Assembly (NCBI GenBank): GCA_002354805.1 | Contig: DEMH01000012.1 | Location: forward strand, 62,001 to 126,000 | DNA length: 64,000 nucleotides | From: Gammaproteobacteria bacterium UBA2675 | GTDB lineage: Bacteria > Pseudomonadota > Gammaproteobacteria > Pseudomonadales > Pseudohongiellaceae | Reading direction: 5' to 3' | Shown: one piece after another, positions 1-8,389 of the stretch | Layout of the letters: each line of letters starts with the position of its first letter | How positions within the stretch are numbered: position 1 is the stretch's first letter | Made by a program: the position numbers and the translations under genes | Notes under the pieces: model-generated | Seen by the model: only the letters and a program-made list of their open reading frames with translations | Databases searched by the model: none | Told to the model about the DNA's origin: nothing

Positions 1-243
1 CTACAGTCAGCAGCCGTATTTCAGCTTCCGGTACTGGAAGACACCGATAAAGTGGCAGCTTTGCAGATGCGCGCAAAATTGCGTGGATTCAATCTGGGTG
101 ATGATGTTGCCGAATTTCTGGTCAGGCGAAATCAGCGCAGCATGGCTGCGCTGTTTGGTGTGCTGCAGGCGCTGGACAGACATTCGCTTGAAACCGGCCG
201 CCGGGTGACCATACCGCTATTGAAATCTCTGATGGGCTGGTAA
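1..243 (+). CDS. hda: DnaA regulatory inactivator Hda, C-terminal fragment
   Basis: The reading frame is open from the first base and runs to a TAA, giving the last 80 residues of the protein; the start lies outside the window. Hda is a DnaA paralogue that acts with the DNA-loaded sliding clamp to make DnaA hydrolyse ATP after initiation. Only the end of the AAA+ module is visible. The segment RRNQRSMAALFGVLQALDR and the closing LLKSLMGW fit the lid and sensor-2 region of DnaA/Hda proteins. The clamp-binding and Walker motifs are outside, so the call rests on this tail and on the order hda-DUF2069-wrbA-arsC-yihY-proS, which is familiar from pseudomonads. It converges with the leftward DUF2069 gene, 15 bases away. 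Confidence 0.85.
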   Translation, partial: LQSAAVFQLPVLEDTDKVAALQMRAKLRGFNLGDDVAEFLVRRNQRSMAALFGVLQALDRHSLETGRRVTIPLLKSLMGW

Positions 244-258
244 GGCCGCTTCAGCCAG

Positions 259-651
259 TCACTGCAGCGTCATGCCCAGGTGTTTGCGCGCAGCGCGAAT
301 GTACAGCACCAACGTGCAGAAAACTGACACGCACAGCAGACTGTAAAGCAGGCCATACAATCGGTCGGCGGGGATAAACGCGACATTCACCGCATGCATG
401 AAATAAAGCATGATTGCAAAGCTCAGCCAGGCATAGGTGCGCAAGTGGTTGCGGCGCAGTCCCGGCAGAAAAATAAACAGCGGCGCAACACGCACCAGCC
501 ACAGAATCAGGGCGACATACCAGGGCGCGCCCTGGAACATGCTGACCAGCGCATCGCCGGTAAAAAGCCCGATCAGGCCAAAATAGCTGGCCATGGCTGC
601 CATGCGGGTTCGCTTGACGATTGCCGGCACAGGTTGCCAGGTGTCAGTCAT
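259..651 (-). CDS. DUF2069 family small membrane protein
   Basis: Predicted 130-residue inner-membrane protein of unknown function (DUF2069). Four hydrophobic segments are visible, at about residues 17-38, 43-63, 70-90 and 97-120, joined by short loops with basic residues. I chose the ATG at 651 because a GGAGAG lies just upstream; an upstream extension to 723 would overlap wrbA and adds a non-hydrophobic tail. It is the last gene of the leftward run proS-yihY-arsC-wrbA-DUF2069, 17 bases after wrbA, so it is probably cotranscribed. The family often sits beside wrbA in gammaproteobacteria; the role is not known. Confidence 0.8.
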   Translation of the reverse strand: MTDTWQPVPAIVKRTRMAAMASYFGLIGLFTGDALVSMFQGAPWYVALILWLVRVAPLFIFLPGLRRNHLRTYAWLSFAIMLYFMHAVNVAFIPADRLYGLLYSLLCVSVFCTLVLYIRAARKHLGMTLQ

Positions 652-668
652 AGTTGTTCTCTCCAGAA

Positions 669-1274
669 TTATTCTGACAGTTGAAGTGCCAGTTCGCCCA
701 GTCGCTTGCCCAGCGCCAGACATAGTCTGGTTTCGTCATCGCTAAGCGGCAGATCGCTGTCTGGTCCGGCCAGGTGGCTTGCGCCGTAAGGTGTGCCGCC
801 ACTGCTGGTGCGCATCAACGCCGGCTCGCTGTAAGGCAGTCCGCAGATCACCATGCCGTGATGTAACAACGGCAGCATCATGCTCAGCAGGGTGCTTTCC
901 TGTCCGCCGTGCAGGCTGGACGTGGACGTGAACAGCGCCGCTGGTTTATTGATCAGTGCACCCGTGGCCCAAAGTGCGCCGGTGCCATCGAGAAAGTATT
1001 TCATGGCTGCTGCCATGTTGCCGAATCGAGTCGGACTGCCCAGCGCCAGTCCAGCACAATTGCGCAGGTCATCCTCTGTGCAGTATACCGCACCCTGGGG
1101 CGGCACCGCCGGCTGCGACGCTTTGTGATCCGGAGAGACTGACGGCACGGTGCGCAGGCGTGCCTCGACATCGCCCGCCTGCTCGACTCCGCGCGCGATC
1201 AGGGCAGCCATTTTTTCGGTGGCACCGGAGCGGCTGTAATACAGCACCAGCACATAGGGGATCGAATTGCTCAT
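669..1274 (-). CDS. wrbA: NAD(P)H:quinone oxidoreductase, WrbA type
   Basis: Flavodoxin-fold quinone reductase of 201 residues, the usual WrbA length. It would use FMN and NAD(P)H to reduce quinones by two electrons in the cytoplasm, avoiding semiquinone radicals. The FMN phosphate loop is at residues 13-19 (YSRSGAT), the isoalloxazine contacts GSPTRFGNM are at 79-87, and the WrbA-typical STSSLHGGQE is at 117-126. It follows arsC by 17 bases in the leftward operon. Linkage to an arsenate-reductase-like gene suggests a redox-stress role, but that is inference. Confidence 0.92.
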   Translation of the reverse strand: MSNSIPYVLVLYYSRSGATEKMAALIARGVEQAGDVEARLRTVPSVSPDHKASQPAVPPQGAVYCTEDDLRNCAGLALGSPTRFGNMAAAMKYFLDGTGALWATGALINKPAALFTSTSSLHGGQESTLLSMMLPLLHHGMVICGLPYSEPALMRTSSGGTPYGASHLAGPDSDLPLSDDETRLCLALGKRLGELALQLSE

Positions 1275-1291
1275 TGTCAGTGCAGTCTCTG

Positions 1292-1657
1292 TTACTTGAT
1301 CAGGTCAATGACATTCTCGGGCGGTCGTCCAAGCACCGCGCGGACTTTTTTGCCGTCACGTCGGACCACGATGGGCCGTTCGATCAGGCGTGGATGCTGC
1401 TGCATGGCTTTCAGCACCTCCGTATCGCCAAGCGTTTCATTGCCCAGCGAAAGTTCGCGGTATTCAGTTTCACCTTTTCGAAGCAGCTGGCGCGGCGTGA
1501 TACCGAGCGCTTCACACAGATCTGAGAGCGTGTCGACAGTGGGAGGATTTTCCAGATACAGGATCTGTTCCGTTTCTATCTGATTCTCCTGGAGCAGGGC
1601 CAGAGTCTGGCGCGATTTTGAGCATCGCGGGTTGTGATAAATAAAATACTGGCTCAT
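1292..1657 (-). CDS. arsC: Arsenate reductase (ArsC/YfgD, glutaredoxin-dependent)
   Basis: Thioredoxin-fold protein of 121 residues in the ArsC family. The active-site cysteine is Cys12 in HNPRCSKSRQTL, the signature of glutaredoxin-coupled arsenate reductases, with conserved basic residues later (RLIERPIVV). The family reduces arsenate to arsenite using glutathione and glutaredoxin. No ars operon genes (arsR, arsB) are nearby. The housekeeping setting resembles the chromosomal YfgD-like copies, whose true substrate is less certain. It overlaps the 3' end of yihY by four bases (ATGA), indicating translational coupling. Confidence 0.88.
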   Translation of the reverse strand: MSQYFIYHNPRCSKSRQTLALLQENQIETEQILYLENPPTVDTLSDLCEALGITPRQLLRKGETEYRELSLGNETLGDTEVLKAMQQHPRLIERPIVVRRDGKKVRAVLGRPPENVIDLIK

Positions 1658-3057
1658 GGTTTCTCTTCTGATTCGGTTTCTGTTGGGCTTGTCTGTGAAT
1701 GCTGTGACAGCCGCGGACGTTGATGTTGTTCCTGCATCAGCTCGGTAAACGTCTGACCTCCACAGTGGCGATTCCCTTCATGCTCCACGGACTCAAGAAA
1801 GCGTCGTATCTGTATCTGTTCGGCAACCACACTGCGCGTGTTCAGCTGGTCGCGCGACCAGGTGCGCAACTGTAGTCGCAGGTCAGCGATGCGTGTCGAA
1901 TCAACGCTGTGAGAAGGCAGATATCGGGGAGGATTCTGATCGGTGCAGCGAATGAAGTCTATAGCTGACAGAGTTGCCAGGCTCGACTCCAGTACCGGCG
2001 CGCCCAGCTGTGTGTAGGACAGCAGTTCATCAAGCGTCCACGGCGGTTCATTCTGTTGAAAGCGTTTTATGATCAGGTAGGCAATGGTCAGGTTCAGTTC
2101 TTCCTGCGCCTGCAGGCTAAGGTGCAAGGGTTTGCGACCAGTACGTGCTTTGGACGGATGCTGGTGATAAAAGGCGACCGATGAGCCAATCAGCAGCATC
2201 AACCAGCCCAGATAAATAAACAGCATCAACAGAATGACGGCAAAAAATGCCGCGTAGATGATTGCATTGGCTGAGTATTCGGTGATGAAGTTCTGGAACA
2301 CCCAGCCCATGGTTTTCCAGGCCAGCGTGGTCACAATGCCGCCAGTCAGTGCCGAGCTGAACTGAACTCGCGTGTTGGGAATAAAACTGAAGGCCAGCGC
2401 GAAAGCCAGAGACATGAACACCAGCGGCATGACTGCGCCAAGCGCCTGCAGGATCAAGGCACCAAACGCCAGCCCGTCGAGCAGGCGCATGAACAGGTTG
2501 GTATTTACGTAGGAGGCAATGCCCACCGACAACAGAATAAGCAGCGGTGCGACAATGACCGCAAACAGGTATTCGCTGACGCGACTGGCAAGGCTGCGTG
2601 CCTGTGAAACTGCCCAGATGTCATTAAAGGCCAGTTCGATGCGCTGCATCATGGTGAGCACCGTGTACAACAGTACGCCAAGACTGACAAAGCTGAGCAC
2701 ATCGACACGGACGTTGTCGACAAAGCTTACAACATTGCTGGTTATCTGCTGGCCGTAGTCACCCAGAAACGGTTGCAGAATGCCGAGCAGCATGGGCTCC
2801 ATGGCGTTGTGCACGCCCAGACCCTTAAGCACTGCGAAGGTCAATGCCAGCAACGGGACCATGGCAATAACCGTGTAGTAAACCAGACTCATGGCGCGCA
2901 GGGACAAGTGACCCTCGGCGATATCCCGAATCACAGCGTAGCCGATCCGCATGGCACGCATGGCGTAGCCACGCCATGAGGAATTGGCGGCCGGATCATC
3001 CTGCCACAACACATCATCAAGATACTGCTTCAGGTCGTCCAGTGATCGAACCTGCAT
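1654..3057 (-). CDS. YihY/BrkB family inner-membrane protein
   Basis: Predicted 467-residue polytopic membrane protein of the YihY (UPF0761, formerly 'ribonuclease BN') family. The first 300 residues hold about six membrane segments, including an early one near residues 57-80 and a glycine/leucine-rich pair near 265-300. The remaining 160 residues are charged and probably cytoplasmic, which makes the protein longer than E. coli YihY. The old RNase BN label is wrong for this family, and no enzymatic role should be assumed. It lies 35 bases after proS and overlaps arsC. Confidence 0.85.
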   Translation of the reverse strand: MQVRSLDDLKQYLDDVLWQDDPAANSSWRGYAMRAMRIGYAVIRDIAEGHLSLRAMSLVYYTVIAMVPLLALTFAVLKGLGVHNAMEPMLLGILQPFLGDYGQQITSNVVSFVDNVRVDVLSFVSLGVLLYTVLTMMQRIELAFNDIWAVSQARSLASRVSEYLFAVIVAPLLILLSVGIASYVNTNLFMRLLDGLAFGALILQALGAVMPLVFMSLAFALAFSFIPNTRVQFSSALTGGIVTTLAWKTMGWVFQNFITEYSANAIIYAAFFAVILLMLFIYLGWLMLLIGSSVAFYHQHPSKARTGRKPLHLSLQAQEELNLTIAYLIIKRFQQNEPPWTLDELLSYTQLGAPVLESSLATLSAIDFIRCTDQNPPRYLPSHSVDSTRIADLRLQLRTWSRDQLNTRSVVAEQIQIRRFLESVEHEGNRHCGGQTFTELMQEQHQRPRLSQHSQTSPTETESEEKP

Positions 3058-3092
3058 GACTTCTCCTGTCTGTGTTGTCTGACTGATTGAGC

Positions 3093-4832
3093 TCAGCGTG
3101 CGATACGGGTACTCAGGAACTCAATAATTGAGTCACGTGGCACGAGTTCCGGGTCGCTGGCGCGTCGAGACTTGTATTCTATCTGGCCGGCTTCAAGGCC
3201 ACGGTCGGAAACCACCAGGCGATGGGGTATGCCCATCAGCTCCATGTCGGCGAACTTGACGCCCGGGCTGGTCTTTTTGTCGCGGTCATCAAGCAGTACC
3301 TCGTAGCCCGCGGCCTCGAGTTCCTTCATCAACTGCTCACTGACGTCGACCACCTGCTGCGATTTATGAGCATTGAGCGGGATAATGGCGATCTGGAACG
3401 GCGCAATGGCGTCTGGCCAGATGATGCCATTGTCATCATGATTCTGCTCTATCGCGGAAGCGACGATTCGGCTGACACCAATACCATAACAGCCCATGGT
3501 CATCAGCACCGACTTGCCATTCTCGTCCAGCACCGCGGCATTCATTGCCCGGCTGTATTTGGTGCCCAGCTGGAAGATGTGACCGACTTCGATGCCGCGT
3601 TTGATGGAGAGTGTGCCATTGCCGTCGGGGCTGATATCGCCTTCCTGCACCTTGCGGATGTCGGCCACAGCTGTGTACTGACAGTCTGTCTTCCAATTGG
3701 CATCACGCAGGTGTTTGCCATTCTGGTTGGCGCCACAGATGAAGTTTCGCAGGGCCGCCGCACTGCGATCAGCAATTACCGGGAAGGGCAGTTTGATCGG
3801 GCCAAGGCAGCCTGGCTGGCATCCCACAGCCAGCTCTACCTCTTCATCCGATGCAAATGTCAGCGGCAGCTGAATTCCTTCCACTTTTTCAGCCTTGATG
3901 TCATTGAGTGACTGATCACCGCGCAGTACCAATGCCATCAGCCCTTGAGGGTTACTATCTGATACCTCGGCCTTGACGATCAGGGTCTTGATCAGCTGAC
4001 GAGCTTCTACCTTCAGCATTGCTGCGACGTCTTCAATCGTGTGCGCTGTGCCTGTATCAACAATCTCAGACTTCTCGGCTGGTGTCCTGTCACTGGCGTA
4101 ATTCAGGTCGGGTATGGTGCCGTCTGCCAGCTCGATGTTGGCCGCATATTCGCCGCTGGAGCTGAACACAATGTCATCTTCGCCGGAATCTGCCAGCACG
4201 TGGAACTCGTGTGAGGTGCTGCCGCCGATGTTGCCTGTGTCTGCCAGTACGGCACGAAAGTCCAGGCCCAGCCGAGTGAAAATACTGCTGTAAGTCTGGT
4301 ACATCACTTCGTAGGTCTCTGCCAGAGATGCCTCATCGATATGGAAGGAATATGCATCCTTCATCAGAAACTCGCGGGCTCGCATGACACCAAAACGAGG
4401 GCGTCGCTCGTCGCGGAACTTCATCTGGATCTGGTAGAAATTGGCTGGCAGTTGTTTGTAGCTGTTGAACTCGTTGCGAATCAGGTCCGTGATGACTTCT
4501 TCATGGGTCGGTCCCAGACAGAAATCACGGTTGTGACGGTCGACAAACCGCAGCAGCTCAGGGCCCATCTGCTCCCAGCGACCAGACTCCTGCCACAGTT
4601 CGGCCGACTGCACGACCGGCATGGATACTTCCATGGCACCGGACCGGTCCATTTCCTCGCGCACAATGCGAGTGACTTTCTGCAATACCCGCAATCCCAT
4701 TGGCAGCCATGTATACATGCCGCTGGCCAGCTTGCGTATCATGCCGGCGCGCAGCATCAACTGGTGGCTGATGACTTCGGCGTCGGCAGGGGTTTCTCTG
4801 AGGGTTGCAATCAGGTATCGGCTGGTGCGCAT
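3093..4832 (-). CDS. proS: Prolyl-tRNA synthetase
   Basis: Class II synthetase charging tRNA-Pro in the cytoplasm, 579 residues. I start at the ATG at 4832 (MRTSRYLIATLRE), preceded by GGAAG. The longer frame to 4886 adds 18 residues absent from the family. GPTHEE and the motif 2 region (FRDERRPRFGVMRAREFLM, about residues 137-155) are present. The insertion between motifs 2 and 3 is full size, so this is the bacterial ProS type with the INS editing domain that clears mischarged alanine. It heads the leftward operon. A tRNA-Pro(TGG) gene lies at 56.5 kb. Confidence 0.97.
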   Translation of the reverse strand: MRTSRYLIATLRETPADAEVISHQLMLRAGMIRKLASGMYTWLPMGLRVLQKVTRIVREEMDRSGAMEVSMPVVQSAELWQESGRWEQMGPELLRFVDRHNRDFCLGPTHEEVITDLIRNEFNSYKQLPANFYQIQMKFRDERRPRFGVMRAREFLMKDAYSFHIDEASLAETYEVMYQTYSSIFTRLGLDFRAVLADTGNIGGSTSHEFHVLADSGEDDIVFSSSGEYAANIELADGTIPDLNYASDRTPAEKSEIVDTGTAHTIEDVAAMLKVEARQLIKTLIVKAEVSDSNPQGLMALVLRGDQSLNDIKAEKVEGIQLPLTFASDEEVELAVGCQPGCLGPIKLPFPVIADRSAAALRNFICGANQNGKHLRDANWKTDCQYTAVADIRKVQEGDISPDGNGTLSIKRGIEVGHIFQLGTKYSRAMNAAVLDENGKSVLMTMGCYGIGVSRIVASAIEQNHDDNGIIWPDAIAPFQIAIIPLNAHKSQQVVDVSEQLMKELEAAGYEVLLDDRDKKTSPGVKFADMELMGIPHRLVVSDRGLEAGQIEYKSRRASDPELVPRDSIIEFLSTRIAR

Positions 4833-4870
4833 GGAACTTCCAGTAATCAGGCAGTGGTCGGGTATCGATG

Positions 4871-4904
4871 AAAATGCCCGCGACACCCGATGGCGTCGCG
4901 GGCA
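4871..4904 (-). terminator. Rho-independent terminator after the HU-like gene
   Basis: Perfect 10-bp inverted repeat, 4875-4884 with 4895-4904, separated by 10 bases. On the minus strand it is followed by TTTT. It lies about 40 bases past the HU-like stop codon and just upstream of proS, so it should separate the two transcripts. Confidence 0.7.
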
Positions 4905-4944
4905 CTGAGTCTGTCTTGAGGCAACAGTCAGGTCAGTACAGTAC

Positions 4945-5337
4945 TTACTGAGCGAACTCTTTGAGTTTTTTCAGCGGCAGCACTTTAACGCGAGTGCTGG
5001 CCGGCTTCTTCGGAATGTCCATGAACTCGCCCGGACGGAACGGGTTCGGCACGTTCTTGCGAGCTGGTTGTGCTGGCTTCTTGACTGCCTTGATCTTCAG
5101 CAGGCCGGGCAGAGTGAATTCCCCGCAACCACGCTTCTTGATATGTCGCTCAATCAGATCGCCCAGCTCATTCAGCACTGCATCCACCTGCTTTTTGCTC
5201 AGATCAGTATTCTGGGCAATTTCAGCCAGAATGGCTGTTTTGGTGTATTTTTCGCTGATTGCTGTGGTTTTTTTGGCGGGCTTGCTGGCTGCTTTGGCTG
5301 CCGCCGGTTTCTTGTTTGTGGATCGGGTCGCTGCCAT
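4945..5337 (-). CDS. HU-family DNA-binding protein with lysine/alanine-rich N-terminus
   Basis: Protein of 130 residues. The first 30 are a basic Lys/Ala/Pro-rich tail; the rest is an HU/IHF-type domain (KTAILAEIAQNTDLSKKQV, then the DNA-binding arm around RKNVPNPFRPGEF). HU proteins bend DNA and shape the nucleoid. The tail resembles eukaryotic histone H1-like extensions and would add non-specific DNA contact. I use the ATG at 5337 with GGGAA upstream; the frame runs on to 5421 but that part lacks support. It is a single-gene unit with its own promoter and terminator, divergent from fmdB. Confidence 0.9.
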   Translation of the reverse strand: MAATRSTNKKPAAAKAASKPAKKTTAISEKYTKTAILAEIAQNTDLSKKQVDAVLNELGDLIERHIKKRGCGEFTLPGLLKIKAVKKPAQPARKNVPNPFRPGEFMDIPKKPASTRVKVLPLKKLKEFAQ

Positions 5338-5423
5338 GCTGTTTCCCTTCTTGTTTATGTCAATGAATTTGAACCGTCTTGCGGTGATTGCCCAGATAAT
5401 CTGAAACGGCTTACAAGCCACTA

Positions 5424-5452
5424 TTTATAAAGGATTGGTCGCGCTCTCGCAA
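5424..5452 (-). promoter_or_regulatory. Sigma-70 type promoter for the HU-like gene
   Basis: On the minus strand, TTGCGA (5447-5452) and TATAAA (5424-5429) are separated by exactly 17 bases, about 85 bases upstream of the start codon. Spacing and box quality are good; no transcript data. Confidence 0.6.
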
Positions 5453-5462
5453 GTATTGACAT

Positions 5463-5477
5463 CCTGCGCTGCGCAGG
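5463..5477. promoter_or_regulatory. 15-bp palindrome between divergent HU and fmdB genes
   Basis: CCTGCGC-T-GCGCAGG is a perfect inverted repeat with 7-base arms, abutting the -35 side of the HU promoter and a plus-strand TTGACA (5456-5461). Its position between divergent genes suggests an operator, but the regulator is unknown and chance cannot be excluded. Confidence 0.35.
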
Positions 5478-5619
5478 GTTCATGTGGTTGCTTTGATTTA
5501 GTGCAAAAAATCCTGGCTGCAGGTGATGAAATAGTATAAAGCGGTTATAATCAGCGCCCTTTTATTGATCTGCTTTCTTCACGGTCTATTTTTTCTGGTG
5601 TAGTGAGGTTTATCCGTTT

Positions 5620-5871
5620 ATGCCGATTTATGATTATCAGTGTAAAGCCTGCGGCCACCAAATGGAGGCAATTCAGCGAATGAGCGATGCGCCGCTGACC
5701 GATTGTCCCGCCTGTCATCAGCCGATGCTGAGCAAGCAGGTGACTGCTGCCAGCTTTCGTTTGAAGGGCAAAGGCTGGTACGAGACCGACTTCAAAACCG
5801 GTAAGCGCAAGCATGGTACCCAGGAATCCTCCGGCAGTAGTGGGGGCGACGCGAAATCACCCGCGGCCTGA
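5620..5871 (+). CDS. FmdB-family zinc ribbon protein
   Basis: Small protein of 83 residues with the FmdB regulatory-protein zinc ribbon: Cys8-x2-Cys11 and Cys29-x2-Cys32 in the first 35 residues, followed by the conserved RLKGKGWYETDF and a low-complexity Ser/Gly tail. Function is not established; the family was named from a putative regulator of formamidase and commonly precedes aspS in gammaproteobacteria, as here (88 bases upstream). A TATAAT at 5546-5551 lies upstream without a strong -35. Start codon ATG at 5620. Confidence 0.85.
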   Translation: MPIYDYQCKACGHQMEAIQRMSDAPLTDCPACHQPMLSKQVTAASFRLKGKGWYETDFKTGKRKHGTQESSGSSGGDAKSPAA

Positions 5872-5958
5872 TCGACCTGTAGCAGAAGCCCCGGTGGCGC
5901 CGGGGCCGAGCAGATTAATGAGTCACAGCCACATTAGAGTAAGACAACAGGATTGAAT

Positions 5959-7740
5959 ATGCGCAGTCATTATTGCGGACAATTGAATGAAGCCCGGATT
6001 GGCGAAACCGTCAGTCTTTGTGGATGGGTCCACCGTCGCCGTGATCACGGGGGCGTTATTTTCGTGGACCTGCGCGACCGCGATGGACTGTGTCAGGTCG
6101 TGTTCGATCCCGATCGCGCTGACACCTTTGCTCAGGCTGAAACACTGCGCAATGAGTTTGTTGTTCGCGTCAAGGGCCTGGTACGGGCCCGTCCGGAAGG
6201 CACTGTCAATCCTGATCTGCCCAGCGGTGCGATCGAAGTGCTGGCTCATGAGCTGGAAATTCTGAGTGTGGCCCGTACACCGGCCTTCCAGCTTGATGAA
6301 CATGCTTCCGTCAGCGAAGACGTTCGACTGCGGCACCGCTACATCGATCTACGTCGCCCGGAAATGATTGACCGACTGCGCTTCCGCTCCAAGGTCTGTA
6401 ACTCTATCCGCAACTATCTGGACGACAATGGTTTCCTGGATATCGAAACCCCGATTCTGACACGCGCCACCCCTGAGGGCGCGCGCGACTATCTGGTACC
6501 CAGCCGCACACATCCGGGCGAATTTTTCGCATTGCCGCAATCGCCGCAGCTGTTCAAACAGATTCTGATGGTGGCGGGCATGGATCGCTACTACCAGATC
6601 GCCAAATGTTTCCGCGACGAAGATCTGCGTGCTGACCGACAGCCGGAATTCACCCAGATCGATATCGAGACATCCTTTATGGATGAAGCCGGCATCATGG
6701 CCGTGGCTGAAAACATGATTCGCCAGATATTCCAGCGTCATCTGGATGTGGACCTGGGCGAATTCCCCCGCATGACCTGGGGTGAAGCGATGCGTCGCTT
6801 TGGTTCCGACAAGCCTGACCTGCGAATCGATCTGGAATTCACTGACATTGCTGATCTGATGCAGGGCGTTGACTTCAAAGTGTTCGCCGGCCCGGCCAAT
6901 GATCCCGACAGCCGCGTAGTGGCTCTGCGCGTCCCCGGTGGCGCCTCTCTGAGCCGCAAGGAAATCGACGACTACACCAGGTTTGTCGGTATCTATGGCG
7001 CCAAGGGTCTGGCCTGGATCAAGGTCAACGACCTGGCTGCTGGCATCGAAGGCCTGCAGTCACCAATCATCAAATTCATGCCTGAAGATGTGGTAAAGCA
7101 GGTGCTGGACCGTCTGCAGGTGGCCAGTGGCGACATCATTTTCTTTGGCGCAGACAAAGCCGGTATTGTTAATGAGGCAATTGGCGCGTTGCGTCTGAAA
7201 GTGGCTGCCGACCTGGGTCAGGTCAAACCAGGCTGGGCACCGCTGTGGGTTGTCGACTTCCCAATGTTCGAGCGCGACAAGGAAGGCAATCTCAACTCGC
7301 TGCACCATCCGTTTACCGCCCCATCATGCACACCGGAAGCGCTGCGTGACAGCCCTGACAAGGCGCTGTCGCGCGCCTATGACATGGTGCTGAACGGCAC
7401 CGAACTCGGTGGTGGCTCCATCCGTATCAACCAGCCGCAGATGCAGCAGGCCGTATTCGATCTGCTGGGTATCGGTGAAGAGGAGGCCCAGGAAAAGTTT
7501 GGCTTCCTGCTCAACGCACTGTCCTCTGGCTGTCCTCCGCACGGCGGCCTGGCCTTCGGCCTGGATCGTCTGATCATGTTGATGACCGGTGCCAGCTCGA
7601 TTCGTGAAGTTATCGCCTTCCCGAAAACCCAGTCGGCCGCCTGTCCGCTGACGGATGCGCCTGGCCCGGTCGCAGCAAAACAATTGCGCGAGCTGAATAT
7701 CCGACTGCGTGAGCAGCCGGGCACTGCTAGCACCGACTGA
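5959..7740 (+). CDS. aspS: Aspartyl-tRNA synthetase
   Basis: Class IIb synthetase of 593 residues that attaches aspartate to tRNA-Asp (and possibly tRNA-Asn if the organism lacks AsnRS). It has an N-terminal OB-fold anticodon domain, motif 2 FRDEDLRADRQPEFTQIDIE, the bacterial GAD insertion in the middle and motif 3 GGLAFGLDRLIMLM near the end. I start at the ATG at 5959, six bases after AACAGGA. The stop overlaps the start of ruvC (TGATG). In most relatives a yebC/pmpR gene separates aspS from ruvC; it is absent here. Confidence 0.97.
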   Translation: MRSHYCGQLNEARIGETVSLCGWVHRRRDHGGVIFVDLRDRDGLCQVVFDPDRADTFAQAETLRNEFVVRVKGLVRARPEGTVNPDLPSGAIEVLAHELEILSVARTPAFQLDEHASVSEDVRLRHRYIDLRRPEMIDRLRFRSKVCNSIRNYLDDNGFLDIETPILTRATPEGARDYLVPSRTHPGEFFALPQSPQLFKQILMVAGMDRYYQIAKCFRDEDLRADRQPEFTQIDIETSFMDEAGIMAVAENMIRQIFQRHLDVDLGEFPRMTWGEAMRRFGSDKPDLRIDLEFTDIADLMQGVDFKVFAGPANDPDSRVVALRVPGGASLSRKEIDDYTRFVGIYGAKGLAWIKVNDLAAGIEGLQSPIIKFMPEDVVKQVLDRLQVASGDIIFFGADKAGIVNEAIGALRLKVAADLGQVKPGWAPLWVVDFPMFERDKEGNLNSLHHPFTAPSCTPEALRDSPDKALSRAYDMVLNGTELGGGSIRINQPQMQQAVFDLLGIGEEEAQEKFGFLLNALSSGCPPHGGLAFGLDRLIMLMTGASSIREVIAFPKTQSAACPLTDAPGPVAAKQLRELNIRLREQPGTASTD

Positions 7741-8258
7741 TGACGCTGATCCTGGGGATTGACCCTGGCTCAAGAGCCACCGGCTTCGGTGTCATTGAGT
7801 CAGCGGGCAATCGCCTGCGTTATGTGGCGTGTGGCTGTGTGCGGCCGACACCCGGTGACCACCCTGATCGCCTGAGAGAAATTTTTCGTGGTATTACCGA
7901 AGTGGTCGAGCTGTACTCGCCACAGGAGTGCGCCATCGAAGAAGTGTTCATGGGCAAGAGTGCTGGCTCTGCCCTCAAGCTGGGTCAGGCGCGCGGTGCC
8001 GCCATGGTGGCCTGCCTGCAGTTTGACCTGCCCGTGGCGGAATATCCGGCGCGGACAGTCAAACAGTCGGTAACCGGTTCCGGCGCCGCCGACAAGACCC
8101 AGGTCCAACACATGATCAAAGTGCTGCTGGGTCTGCAGGGACGCCTGCAGGCCGATGCGGCCGATGCACTCGCAATTGCCATCTGTCACGCCAACACGCG
8201 CAGTAGTATGATTCGTGTTGGAGCGGCAAAATCTTTCAGCAGACGCAGGTTCCAGTAG
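7740..8258 (+). CDS. ruvC: Holliday junction endonuclease RuvC
   Basis: 172 residues, normal length. RuvC is the dimeric nuclease that resolves Holliday junctions after RuvAB branch migration. The first catalytic Asp is at residue 8 in LGIDPGSRATGFGVI, a conserved Glu follows in CAIEEVFMGKS, and the final acidic pair is in DAADALAIAICH. The start overlaps the aspS stop by one base. ruvA follows after a 131-base gap, longer than in many relatives. Confidence 0.97.
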   Translation: MTLILGIDPGSRATGFGVIESAGNRLRYVACGCVRPTPGDHPDRLREIFRGITEVVELYSPQECAIEEVFMGKSAGSALKLGQARGAAMVACLQFDLPVAEYPARTVKQSVTGSGAADKTQVQHMIKVLLGLQGRLQADAADALAIAICHANTRSSMIRVGAAKSFSRRRFQ

Positions 8259-8389
8259 CAGCAAGAGCATGGCATAGTGCTGCTGTGACAGGATCGCCGT
8301 CTTACTAAGCGTGACGATTACCCCGCCAAACAGCTGACTTCTTTATCGGCGCAGACATTACCCGGATACCGTAAAACAGGACGTAAAAC

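Noticed and set aside
3222..3911. Gene on the plus strand opposite proS
   Set aside because: Long antisense frame without ribosome site or domain; proS is strongly supported on the other strand.
5888..5906. Terminator between fmdB and aspS
   Set aside because: GCCCCGG/CCGGGGC forms a short hairpin, but no T-run follows and the genes are probably cotranscribed.
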